Below, one piece after another: positions 26,530 to 34,056 of a stretch of 35,045 nucleotides of DNA. The stretch covers positions 1 through 35,045 of the forward strand of contig CAIRBT010000015.1 of the NCBI GenBank assembly GCA_903876875.1. Reading direction: 5' to 3'. The notes under the pieces are model-generated. The model ran no database searches. It saw only the letters and a list, made by a program, of their open reading frames with translations, and was not told the origin of the DNA. Source of the DNA: an uncultured Geobacteraceae bacterium (lineage in GTDB: Bacteria > Desulfobacterota > Desulfuromonadia > Geobacterales > Pseudopelobacteraceae). Positions within the stretch are counted from its first letter, which is position 1; every line of letters starts with the position of its first letter. Position numbers and translations under genes: made by a program.

Positions 26530-27468
26530 TTACTGGAAAAAATCTTCCGCAAGTGCCGTATGAAACTGTGCCAATTTCGCCAGCAGACTTTCAAGAAATT
26601 CGTGGAGACCATCATCAGAAATCTCTTGCGATGTTTTATCAACCATGGCCGAAATACTGGCAAAGGCGGAACGGGTTGCATCCTTGTTTTCCAGACCGAT
26701 GATCTGGAGTGCCCCCCCCATGTGTTTGACCGAAAAGACGATGGAGCGGGGAAACTCCCGATTGAGCACCACGAATTCAGCCACATCGGCCGGCATGAAG
26801 CCGGAATGATAGTTGCGTCGGAACGCCTCAAAGCCTGACAGGGATTTAAGCAGGGCAGCCCATTGGTAATAGTCAAGTGCCGAACCGACCATGGAGAGGT
26901 CAGGCAGAATGATGTGATACTTGACGTCAAGGGTGCGGGAGGTCATATCGGCCCGTTCAAAACACCCCCCCAGTTGGTAGAAGGCGTAGGCTTCCCCCCG
27001 CATCATGGTGGAGGCCACCAGGCCGTTGAAGCGTGCCACCTGATTGCGCAGGTCTACGAACATCGCACCGGCACGCTCTGCGGAGAGCGGCCCCTTCAAG
27101 CGTTCGTTGAAGCCCATCCATATTTCGTTAACCGCCTCCCACATCTCTTTCGAAATACGGTCACGGGCCACCCGGGCATTCTCACGGAACAACCGCAGGC
27201 AGGTGCGGATCGAACTGGGATTGTTGCGACCGGCACTGATAAACTGCAATACCCGTGAGGTATTCAGGCTACCACTGCCGAACTGCTCCACATAGAGCGG
27301 CTCTGAGGCATTAATTTGCAGGATAGGGCGCCATTTGTCAACCTCGCCCATATCTTCTTCGGCCTCGACCAGATACAGAAGGTTAATCTCCATCAGGCGG
27401 GCGGTTTCTCCGGCCCGCTCCAGGTAACGGGCCATCCAGTACATAGAATCGGCTATTCGGCTTAGCAT
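26530..27468 (-). CDS. Alpha-E domain-containing protein (DUF403)
   Basis: A 312-aa all-helical protein beginning MLSRIADSMYWMARYLERAGETARL, the diagnostic opening of the alpha-E family. Its biochemical role is unknown; comparative genomics places it with ATP-grasp and transglutaminase proteins in a predicted peptide-ligation system. The start at 27468 has AAAAGGAC upstream. It is 24 bases from the transglutaminase gene and 70 bases from the ATP-grasp gene. A short GC hairpin (27521-27534) lies in that gap. Confidence 0.95.
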   Translation of the reverse strand: MLSRIADSMYWMARYLERAGETARLMEINLLYLVEAEEDMGEVDKWRPILQINASEPLYVEQFGSGSLNTSRVLQFISAGRNNPSSIRTCLRLFRENARVARDRISKEMWEAVNEIWMGFNERLKGPLSAERAGAMFVDLRNQVARFNGLVASTMMRGEAYAFYQLGGCFERADMTSRTLDVKYHIILPDLSMVGSALDYYQWAALLKSLSGFEAFRRNYHSGFMPADVAEFVVLNREFPRSIVFSVKHMGGALQIIGLENKDATRSAFASISAMVDKTSQEISDDGLHEFLESLLAKLAQFHTALAEDFFQ

Positions 27469-27538
27469 AAGTTGTCCTTTTCACGAATCCGGCTGGTTTA
27501 TATTCCAGAACTAGTCTCAAGGGCGCGAGCGCCCGAAT

Positions 27539-28984
27539 CTACTCGGCAAGTACCCAGGTATCCTTACTTCCCCCACCTTGGGACGAGTTGACCACCAGGG
27601 AGCCCTTGCGCAGAGCCACCCGTGTCAATCCTCCGGGAACGACTTCAATATCATCGCCGTAAATTACGTAGGGGCGCAGGTCAAGGTGGCGGGCTTCCAG
27701 CTCACCATCCATGTAACAGACATGACGTGACAGATAGACCACCGGCTGGGCGATGTAGTTACGGGGATTTTCCTGTACCAGTCCCATAAATTCCTTGCGG
27801 AGTGCCGGAGTGGAGGAGGGGCCCATCAGCATGCCATAGCCGCCCGATTCACTGACCGCCTTGATAACCATCCGCTCCATGTTGTCAAACACGTATTCAC
27901 GGTCCTTGACATTGGTCATCTGATAGGTGGGAACGTTGTTGAGAACCGGCTCCTGGCCGAGATAGTAGCGGATAATGTCCGGTACATAGGGGTAAACCGC
28001 CTTGTCATCGGCGATACCGCTGCCCGGTGCATTGACTATTGCCACGTTACCGGCCCGCCAGGCGTTGATAACCCCGGCAACACCCAGGGATGAGTCGGAA
28101 CGGAACACAAGCGGATCGAGGAAGTCATCATCAATACGGCGATAGATGACGTCAATCCGCTGCAGACCGGTGGTGGTTTTCAGGTAGACGATATCATTGA
28201 TCGTCACCATATCGCGCCCTTCCGCCAGCTCGACCCCCATCTCCTTGGCCAGGAAGGTGTGCTCAAAATAGGCCGAATTATAGATACCGGGGGTCAGCAC
28301 GACGATTTCAGCGGTGTCCTTGCCCCGTGGCGACAGAGAACGGAGTGCGGCAAGCAGCAGTGACGGATAGTGTTCAACACGGCGAACACGATATTTATTA
28401 AAAAATTCCGGCAGGATACGCCGTTCGATGACCCGGTTTTCGATCATGTAGGAGACGCCGGACGGAGTACGGAGATTATCCTCAAGAATCAGGAACTCCC
28501 CCTGCTCGTCACGGATGATATCGATACCGCTGATGTGGGTGTAGATGCCCCGTGGCGGCACAATTCCGACGATTTCCCGCCGGAAGTCCCGCCCCTGATA
28601 GATCAGCTCCGGAGGAATGACCCCATCCTTGATAATCTTTTGCTCACCGTACAGGTCACCAAGAAAAAGATTGAGTGCCCGAACCCGCTGCTTCAGGCCG
28701 GCTTCAATCTTGGTCCACTCCGGTGCCGTAATAATGCGCGGAATCAGGTCGAAGGGCCAGATACGCTCGATCCCCTCCTCGCTTTCTCCATACACCGTGA
28801 AGGTAACCCCCTCTGCCTGCAGGGCAAGTTGTGATTCATGGGCCTTGGCCTCCAGAGCATTGTTACCGGTGGCCTTGATATGATCCCACAACAGACGGTA
28901 GTGATCACGGGGCATAAAGTCATCGGCATAAAACTCATGGTAAGGGGTTCGGGGCTTACTACTGGACATACCGGCATTGTACAT
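27539..28984 (-). CDS. Circularly permuted type 2 ATP-grasp protein (DUF404/407)
   Basis: A 481-aa enzyme of the circularly permuted ATP-grasp type. Family phrases include YHEFYADDFMPRDHYRLLWDHI near the start, IWPFDLIPRIITAPEW, DIIRDEQGEFLILEDNLRTPSGVSYMIENR (ATP/Mg site) and AVSESGGYGMLMGP toward the C-terminus. Members are predicted to form amide bonds in small peptides using ATP, with an unknown substrate. The start at 28984 was chosen because AAGGAG lies 9 bases upstream; the frame is open to 29005. It is the first gene of a six-gene minus-strand cluster that includes two deacylases and a glutamine amidotransferase. Confidence 0.95.
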   Translation of the reverse strand: MYNAGMSSSKPRTPYHEFYADDFMPRDHYRLLWDHIKATGNNALEAKAHESQLALQAEGVTFTVYGESEEGIERIWPFDLIPRIITAPEWTKIEAGLKQRVRALNLFLGDLYGEQKIIKDGVIPPELIYQGRDFRREIVGIVPPRGIYTHISGIDIIRDEQGEFLILEDNLRTPSGVSYMIENRVIERRILPEFFNKYRVRRVEHYPSLLLAALRSLSPRGKDTAEIVVLTPGIYNSAYFEHTFLAKEMGVELAEGRDMVTINDIVYLKTTTGLQRIDVIYRRIDDDFLDPLVFRSDSSLGVAGVINAWRAGNVAIVNAPGSGIADDKAVYPYVPDIIRYYLGQEPVLNNVPTYQMTNVKDREYVFDNMERMVIKAVSESGGYGMLMGPSSTPALRKEFMGLVQENPRNYIAQPVVYLSRHVCYMDGELEARHLDLRPYVIYGDDIEVVPGGLTRVALRKGSLVVNSSQGGGSKDTWVLAE

Positions 28985-29062
28985 GGCGGCCACTCCTTTG
29001 TGCATGATTGGACTTGTATACTGCTATTTTATCACGGGGACTGCAACAATTTTATTCTATTG

Positions 29063-29488
29063 TTACCGATCGATAACGATAAATCGTTCATCAAACAATT
29101 CGGCCAGTAGAGGCTTGACATCGTTCCATGCAAGACCCCCGCCACCACAACCGGGACGGGGCACAATTATCTGCGTCCACCCCGCTGCATCGGCCAGTTG
29201 GCGTAGTTCTACGGCCGAGCGGGCAATGAGCCGCAGATCGGGCAGTGACCAAGGGGTTTCTTCCACCGGCAAGGTGGCAATGCCGTTGCCCAGATCATAG
29301 GCATGACTCCCCCCTGCGGCGATCCGCTTGCCCAGATTTTCAGCAAGTCCCGGATAGCGTGCCACCGCCTGTCGAGCCACGCCACGCCCAAAAATGGCCC
29401 TGCCATCCCGAGTCAGGGAACCGTTGGTGGTGATAACGATGATGCCCCGATCCACATATTCCCACACATCGTCTATCGCCTCAAGCAT
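29063..29488 (-). CDS. Macro-domain-like protein
   Basis: A 141-aa soluble protein with macro-domain features: the strand GIIVITTNGSLTRDGRAIFGRGVARQ, and the loop PGCGGGGLAWNDVKPLL, which corresponds to the ADP-ribose phosphate loop. Macro domains bind ADP-ribose and some remove it from proteins. It overlaps the preceding 96-aa gene by 16 bases, so translation is coupled. It is the last gene of a run that begins with nifV. Since NifH here keeps the Arg modified by DraT elsewhere, a link to ADP-ribose turnover is possible, but no draT or draG is in the window. Confidence 0.82.
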   Translation of the reverse strand: MLEAIDDVWEYVDRGIIVITTNGSLTRDGRAIFGRGVARQAVARYPGLAENLGKRIAAGGSHAYDLGNGIATLPVEETPWSLPDLRLIARSAVELRQLADAAGWTQIIVPRPGCGGGGLAWNDVKPLLAELFDERFIVIDR

Positions 29489-29763
29489 TCATCGGCCGAT
29501 CCGAGCAGATAATCATAGACATCTTCCCGCGTCCGGATAAAGCCCGGCATTTCGTTGAGAATATCCTCAAGGAGGTGCAGTATCTCACCATCTTTGCTCG
29601 CCAAACCGTTCATGGCAGCCGACAAGATCGGTAACACCTCGTACAGGTCGTGGCGATTAAAAGGTGACGGATCGGGCAGACCGCTGAATTTGGGAGCGGT
29701 CCGATTGGGAACATCCCGTGGATACCTGAATTTCAAGTCCGACGCTTTAATAATGACTGTCAT
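29473..29763 (-). CDS. Conserved-looking hypothetical protein, 96 aa
   Basis: A 96-aa soluble protein of unknown family. It begins MTVIIKASDLKFRYPRDVPNRTAPKFSG, has a predicted helical middle (DLYEVLPILSAAMNGL, EILHLLEDILNEMPGFI) and ends charged. No cysteines except one near the end and no catalytic motif. A G8 tract serves as its ribosome-binding region, 3 bases before the ATG, so slippage there would change translation. It lies 11 bases after the HTH/Cys-tail gene and overlaps the macro-domain gene. Confidence 0.7.
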   Translation of the reverse strand: MTVIIKASDLKFRYPRDVPNRTAPKFSGLPDPSPFNRHDLYEVLPILSAAMNGLASKDGEILHLLEDILNEMPGFIRTREDVYDYLLGSADECLRR

Positions 29764-29774
29764 TTACCCCCCCC

Positions 29775-30008
29775 TTAGTGTCCTCCGCAGCCACCACCAC
29801 AACCGCCACCGCACCCCGGCTTAACAATGTCGGCCGCCTTCGGTTTGCTACAGAGTTGCAGCGAGGAGCGATCCACATACCACGCATCATCAACAACTTT
29901 TCCCTGCAACTCATTCTTTTTGAGTAGCATCAACACCCGCATTTCGGTGGTTTCCAGAAGCTGTGCCGCTTCGGCAATCGGTACAAATGATGTTCCTGCA
30001 TCACACAT
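29775..30008 (-). CDS. Small HTH-like protein with Cys-Gly repeat tail
   Basis: A 77-aa protein. Residues about 5-50 resemble an excisionase/MerR-type winged helix (IAEAAQLLETTEMRVLMLLKKNEL...VDDAWYVDRSSL). The C-terminus is GCGGGCGGGCGGH, a regular Cys-Gly3 repeat ending in His that could bind metal or an iron-sulfur cluster. The start at 30008 has AAGGAG upstream; the frame is open to 30050 inside nifV. It starts 10 bases after the nifV stop and is surely co-transcribed. It may be a metal or redox sensor of the nif system, by context only. Confidence 0.75.
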   Translation of the reverse strand: MCDAGTSFVPIAEAAQLLETTEMRVLMLLKKNELQGKVVDDAWYVDRSSLQLCSKPKAADIVKPGCGGGCGGGCGGH

Positions 30009-30018
30009 GATAGACTCC

Positions 30019-31170
30019 TTAAGCTGCCTGGGGCAGCGTCTGTTCGCCATGATAAATGGCCATCAATTCTCCGTTGGTAAGATCCCTCTTCCGCTTGCAT
30101 GACATGGCCCTGGTGCGCACCAGCAACGGTTCGGCGGCCGCCCGATCCACGGCAATGCCCATGCAGCGATACCGCTCGATGAGTCCCCCCATACCGGAAT
30201 GTTTTCCCACGATGATGCTGCGGGTCAGACCAACCTCGGCCGGATCGAACCCCTCATAATTATGGGGATCTTTGATCACCCCATCGGCGTGAAGTCCTGA
30301 CTCATGGGCAAATACCCGTTCTCCCACCACCGGCTTGGAAACCGACAGGGGACGCTGTGACGCCTTGGCCACAAAGAGTGACATTTCCCGAAACCGGTGG
30401 GTGGTGATACCGGTTTCGATGCCGCAGGCATGCTTAAGCCCCATGACCACCTCTTCCAGTGCCGCATTGCCGGCCCGCTCACCCAGACCGTTGATCGTCG
30501 TGTTAACAAAACGGGCACCGGCACGAACACCGGCGATGGCGTTAGCCGTCGCCATCCCCAGATCATTATGGGTATGTACCTCAATATCAACCTCCGGCAC
30601 CGCACTGCGCAAAAATGCCACTTTTTCAAACATCGTAAAGGGATCCATGATACCCAGGGTATCGCAGAAGCGGAAGCGGTCACCCCCCAGTGAACGGGTG
30701 ATTTCCATCAACTCCACCAAAAAGCCCATGTCGGCACGACTGGAATCCTCCCCCCCCACCGACACGTATAAATTGTGCTCCTTGGCATAGCCGAGGGCCA
30801 CCTTCAGCTGTTCTTTCACGGCGGCACGGTCTTTGCGCAATTTATGAACAATCATCTGATCGGAAACCGACAGGGAAATATCAACCGCCTGCACGCCACA
30901 GGCAATACTTGCCTTAATTTCAGGCAGCAGTGCCCGGTTCCAAGTGATGAGCCGGGCATTCAATCCCAGATCAACCAGTGCTTTGATGCCAGCCCGCTCC
31001 TCAAGTCCCATGGCCGGAATGCCGCACTCGATTTCACCCACCCCAATGGAGTCAAGCATGCGTGCTATCGCAACTTTTTCCCGTCTTGAAAAGACCACAC
31101 CGGCCGTCTGCTCACCGTCCCGCAGGGTGGTGTCGTCAATAATTACCTCTGTATGAGCTGTTCCCGACAT
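30019..31170 (-). CDS. nifV: Homocitrate synthase
   Basis: A 383-aa enzyme that condenses acetyl-CoA and 2-oxoglutarate to homocitrate, the organic ligand of the FeMo cofactor. It has the DRE-TIM metallolyase signatures IDDTTLRDGEQTAGVVF, VHTHNDLGMATANAIAGV and NGLGERAGNAALEEVVM. The metal ligands (Asp, two His) and the catalytic Arg-Asp-Gly are present. Length and gene context favour NifV over LeuA, which has a C-terminal regulatory domain absent here. The start at 31170 has AAAGGGGG upstream; the open frame to 31296 has no ribosome site. A strong sigma-54 promoter and a leader hairpin precede it. Confidence 0.95.
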   Translation of the reverse strand: MSGTAHTEVIIDDTTLRDGEQTAGVVFSRREKVAIARMLDSIGVGEIECGIPAMGLEERAGIKALVDLGLNARLITWNRALLPEIKASIACGVQAVDISLSVSDQMIVHKLRKDRAAVKEQLKVALGYAKEHNLYVSVGGEDSSRADMGFLVELMEITRSLGGDRFRFCDTLGIMDPFTMFEKVAFLRSAVPEVDIEVHTHNDLGMATANAIAGVRAGARFVNTTINGLGERAGNAALEEVVMGLKHACGIETGITTHRFREMSLFVAKASQRPLSVSKPVVGERVFAHESGLHADGVIKDPHNYEGFDPAEVGLTRSIIVGKHSGMGGLIERYRCMGIAVDRAAAEPLLVRTRAMSCKRKRDLTNGELMAIYHGEQTLPQAA

Positions 31171-31186
31171 GATGCCCCCTTTAACA

Positions 31187-31224
31187 GCAACGGCGCAGCC
31201 CCCCAAGGGAGGCGGCGCCGTTGC
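31187..31224 (-). promoter_or_regulatory. Leader hairpin between sigma-54 promoter and nifV
   Basis: GCAACGGCGC (31187-31196) and GCGCCGTTGC (31215-31224) form a 10-bp stem with inner pairing. It lies between the promoter and nifV, as in both nifH leaders, but no U-run follows, so it may be an antitermination site or a structured leader rather than a terminator. It shares the motif CAACGGCGCC with the nifH copy 2 leader. Confidence 0.6.
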
Positions 31225-31252
31225 CGAATCTACCAGTACTATGCTCATTCTT

Positions 31253-31268
31253 TGCATTGGTCGTGCCA
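31253..31268 (-). promoter_or_regulatory. Sigma-54 promoter of nifV
   Basis: On the minus strand the sequence reads TGGCACGACCAATGCA: perfect TGGCACG -24, -12 ATGCA, exact GG-N10-GC spacing. The start point would be near 31241, giving a leader of about 70 bases. Confidence 0.88.
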
Positions 31269-31461
31269 GAAAATAAATTTTCTGTTTTTGCTTCACGACT
31301 CGGCACTATCCACCTTACGCAGGCATTTTTACTTGTACAATAGCCCTCAACGATATAAACTATAACTCACTGTTATTATTGTGAATAAATTTGAATTTCA
31401 ATTTGATAATAAAGTGATTTTTACCTTGCGCACACAGAGGTATTTGGGAGGTGTAGGTATC

Positions 31462-32286
31462 ATGAACAACGAAAAACTGCCCTACCCCTTCGGAGACCCC
31501 GAAGAAGCGCGTACCAACAGCACAATTGTCACAAGGGGTGGGGGCGAAGACGGTGATGAATCGCTCTGGAAAGCAGTATTCCCCCCCCCTTCTGATCTCC
31601 GTGGCAGGATTTTTGTCGGTACAGACGGGGCAAGCAAAACCCTCGCACTCCGGAGAGCTAAAGCTTTTGCCACAGGGAGCAGCGACCTCTTCGCCGGGGA
31701 ATTGGAAACCATCCCTCCGCCTACCGCTGATGTAATCAGGTTCGACAGTCATTTCTCGTCCCCTGAACTCCGGCAAAACTGGAAATTACTCTGGAGAAGG
31801 GCCATTTCCCGCTCCGCAATCTCACACATGTTGAACGTACCGCAGTTGAGAGCCTCCATTCCGGAGCAATTCATCTTTTCCTTCAGCCATAGCTTCAAGG
31901 CACTGTTACGGGGCGGTGGGCAATCCGGTTCCGCAACAGGTGTTTTAGCCGAGGCCGCCACCATCCTCCGGGATCACGACTGCGCCGACGTGCGCACCTA
32001 CCTCTACGCCCCCCTGTGGGATCAACTTGAATACAAATTACAGGAGGCACTCAAACATTGCCTGCCGCTCTGCCTGTACATCGACGGACTCCCCCTGGCA
32101 CCGCTGCAGTGGCTGGAGTGCCAAGAGGGATTGTACCGAGCCATCATGGAACTATTGACGGAATACGTTTTCGGCTCCCGACTGTTCATTTTTGCATCTC
32201 TTACCGAACAGGCACTTGCCAAGGCTTCCCCGGAGGGAAACGGGCTCCGTGACTTTGAAGAGCTGTTTGTACGGCGCCTCGGGTAA
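31462..32286 (+). CDS. P-loop NTPase-like protein of unknown function
   Basis: A 274-aa protein that I do not recognise. Near the N-terminus VGTDGASKTLALRRAKAFA resembles a Walker A loop (GxxxxSKT, with Ser in place of the usual Gly), and LPLCLYIDGLPLAPLQWLE resembles Walker B without the following acid. This gives it a STAND or ORC-like look, but it is short for those families. It begins with the phrase LPYPFGDPEEARTNS. The start at 31462 has GGGAGG about 10 bases upstream; GTG at 31381 is an in-frame alternative. A C9 tract (31581-31589) lies just before the Walker-like region. It is divergent from nifV and convergent with the TpsB gene. Confidence 0.6.
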   Translation: MNNEKLPYPFGDPEEARTNSTIVTRGGGEDGDESLWKAVFPPPSDLRGRIFVGTDGASKTLALRRAKAFATGSSDLFAGELETIPPPTADVIRFDSHFSSPELRQNWKLLWRRAISRSAISHMLNVPQLRASIPEQFIFSFSHSFKALLRGGGQSGSATGVLAEAATILRDHDCADVRTYLYAPLWDQLEYKLQEALKHCLPLCLYIDGLPLAPLQWLECQEGLYRAIMELLTEYVFGSRLFIFASLTEQALAKASPEGNGLRDFEELFVRRLG

Positions 32287-32288
32287 GT

Positions 32289-32312
32289 CCCCTCCCCAGA
32301 AGGGGGAGGGTT
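32289..32312. terminator. Bidirectional hairpin between convergent genes
   Basis: CCCCTCCCC and GGGGGAGGG pair around a short AGAA loop just after the P-loop gene stop and at the end of the TpsB gene. U-runs are weak on both sides, so position is the main support. Confidence 0.5.
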
Positions 32313-34023
32313 AAAAACGCATTGTTGCCAAAACGTACATCGTCGGCTCGGTGCGTTCGCTTTGCCCGGTCGTACTTCCAACAGTTCGCCAGGCAAGACT
32401 CGTACGAATGCTGAAACTGTCGGCGTCAAACCAGCTGAGACCAAAACCGAAACCTGCAAGCGATCGGGTATTGTCGGATGCAAGCGGATCCATGTGGAGC
32501 CGGGCAAAGCCGTAGTCAAAAAAACCCGTTACCTGGAGAGCACCGGGCAGTCCCCCCACGGTACCGACCAGATAACGCAACTCTGTAGTAGAGACGACTC
32601 CCGTATCACACCCCGCATCACTGGCCGGAAAAGCACGCACACCATTTGGACCACCCAGAGAAAATTGTTCTGCACTATCAAGATTAGTATCCGCCCACTG
32701 ACCGGTGGCACCGGTGGAAAATGACAAAGCCTTATAGACATTCTGGTTACGGGAGAGACTTACCGCCAGCTTGTTGTAGCCACCGTCCGTATGCAGCCCG
32801 GTGGAGGACTGATCATTCGTGAAGGTAGTTGGGTCGTCAATGGCGACAACCCCATTGGTATACACAAGTGAAAATGACGTGGAGCCGCCACCCAGCAGAG
32901 CATCCATTTCCACACCGTTCATACCGGCTTGGCCGGAAACAGTATGCCGTTTATTGACAAGTCCCACACTGCCGGTACGGTCAACAAGCAGCTTTGCTTC
33001 CCCCCCCGCCGTTGCAGTAAGTATCAGCCCACGGGAACGAATCAACGGCTCGGCAACGGTCATAGTGAAATTATGGGCCTCACCGGTCGCATCAAGGTCC
33101 TTAAAAGGCTTCCCCAACTCATAGTCAACAAAACTGTAATTGAAAGCTGCCCGGGTACCATGGGCAGATACGGGAAGGCTATAACCGGTCTGTATAGTCT
33201 TGGTTTCGCCGCTGGGAGACGCCTTGTAAGACGACTGTCCCCGCAGGGTAAAGCTGTCACCAAGATGGAGCGGCGAGTACAGTTCCAGAGTGGCACCGGT
33301 ACGGTAGTACCCGGTAGAATGGTTACCATGGTTATCAGTATCAATAGTGAAGCTGTATGGCCTCCCTTCGGTGACTTCAAGCTGTGCCCTGGCAGTACCG
33401 GCCTTGCTCCCCGATTCCAGAGAAATACGTGAACTTATGCCCGGAAGTTCATTGGTGCGCATAACGAGGTCACTCAAGACACCTTCCTCGGCGGGCTTAT
33501 CGCCCGGTACCCGTTCAATATAGCTTGTCAGCAATGAACGGGGGGTACGGGTTTCAGCAGCTTTGATTTCCAGATATACCCCTTCCAGAACCCCTTCAGT
33601 AACGTGAATATGAATCGCAGCCCCCCCCTTGATGGTTTGGGGCGGGATGCTGGCCGAGGCGAGGAAGTAACCTTTGGCGCGATATGCTGCGGATATTTCT
33701 TCGGCAACACCGTTCAACTGGGCGAGGGTCAACTCCTGACCGACATAACCGGCCAGAAGTGTTGAAAGTTGTTCACCGGTGAAAAGCGTATTGCCGTCGA
33801 AAGTAAAACCGGCTGCTTTTACTTTCACGCCATCGGCAGTGCCATCCTGCAAACGCTGCTGCGGAACCAGCTTCGGTGTTTCCGGTTGTGGTCTCGCCAA
33901 TGGCGGTGGTGTACTTTCCCGCAGCAGCGTGCCGGCGTCAGGGCGATCGGTCCCGCTTGCAGTGGTAGCCAAAGCGATGGATATTGCCAGTATAAGATAA
34001 TTAAGCTTACGCGGTGCGGACAT
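32311..34023 (-). CDS. Two-partner secretion transporter (ShlB/FhaC/HecB family, TpsB)
   Basis: A 570-aa outer-membrane protein. A signal peptide (about 1-24) is followed by a Pro-rich linker. Two POTRA-like regions come next (about 65-145 and 145-215; GVKVKAAGFTFDGNTLFTGEQL, AYRAKGYFLASASIPPQ). A 16-strand-type beta-barrel with the FhaC-family phrase GGPNGVRAFPASD completes it. It ends in YVLATMRF, with the terminal Phe needed for barrel assembly. The start at 34023 has AAGGAGC upstream. It lies 33 bases downstream of the exoprotein gene, which it presumably exports across the outer membrane. Two C8 tracts occur in the gene (33000-33007, 33621-33628). Confidence 0.93.
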   Translation of the reverse strand: MSAPRKLNYLILAISIALATTASGTDRPDAGTLLRESTPPPLARPQPETPKLVPQQRLQDGTADGVKVKAAGFTFDGNTLFTGEQLSTLLAGYVGQELTLAQLNGVAEEISAAYRAKGYFLASASIPPQTIKGGAAIHIHVTEGVLEGVYLEIKAAETRTPRSLLTSYIERVPGDKPAEEGVLSDLVMRTNELPGISSRISLESGSKAGTARAQLEVTEGRPYSFTIDTDNHGNHSTGYYRTGATLELYSPLHLGDSFTLRGQSSYKASPSGETKTIQTGYSLPVSAHGTRAAFNYSFVDYELGKPFKDLDATGEAHNFTMTVAEPLIRSRGLILTATAGGEAKLLVDRTGSVGLVNKRHTVSGQAGMNGVEMDALLGGGSTSFSLVYTNGVVAIDDPTTFTNDQSSTGLHTDGGYNKLAVSLSRNQNVYKALSFSTGATGQWADTNLDSAEQFSLGGPNGVRAFPASDAGCDTGVVSTTELRYLVGTVGGLPGALQVTGFFDYGFARLHMDPLASDNTRSLAGFGFGLSWFDADSFSIRTSLAWRTVGSTTGQSERTEPTMYVLATMRF

Positions 34024-34056
34024 ATCAGCTCCTTGGTCAGTTACCGTTTACTTTTC

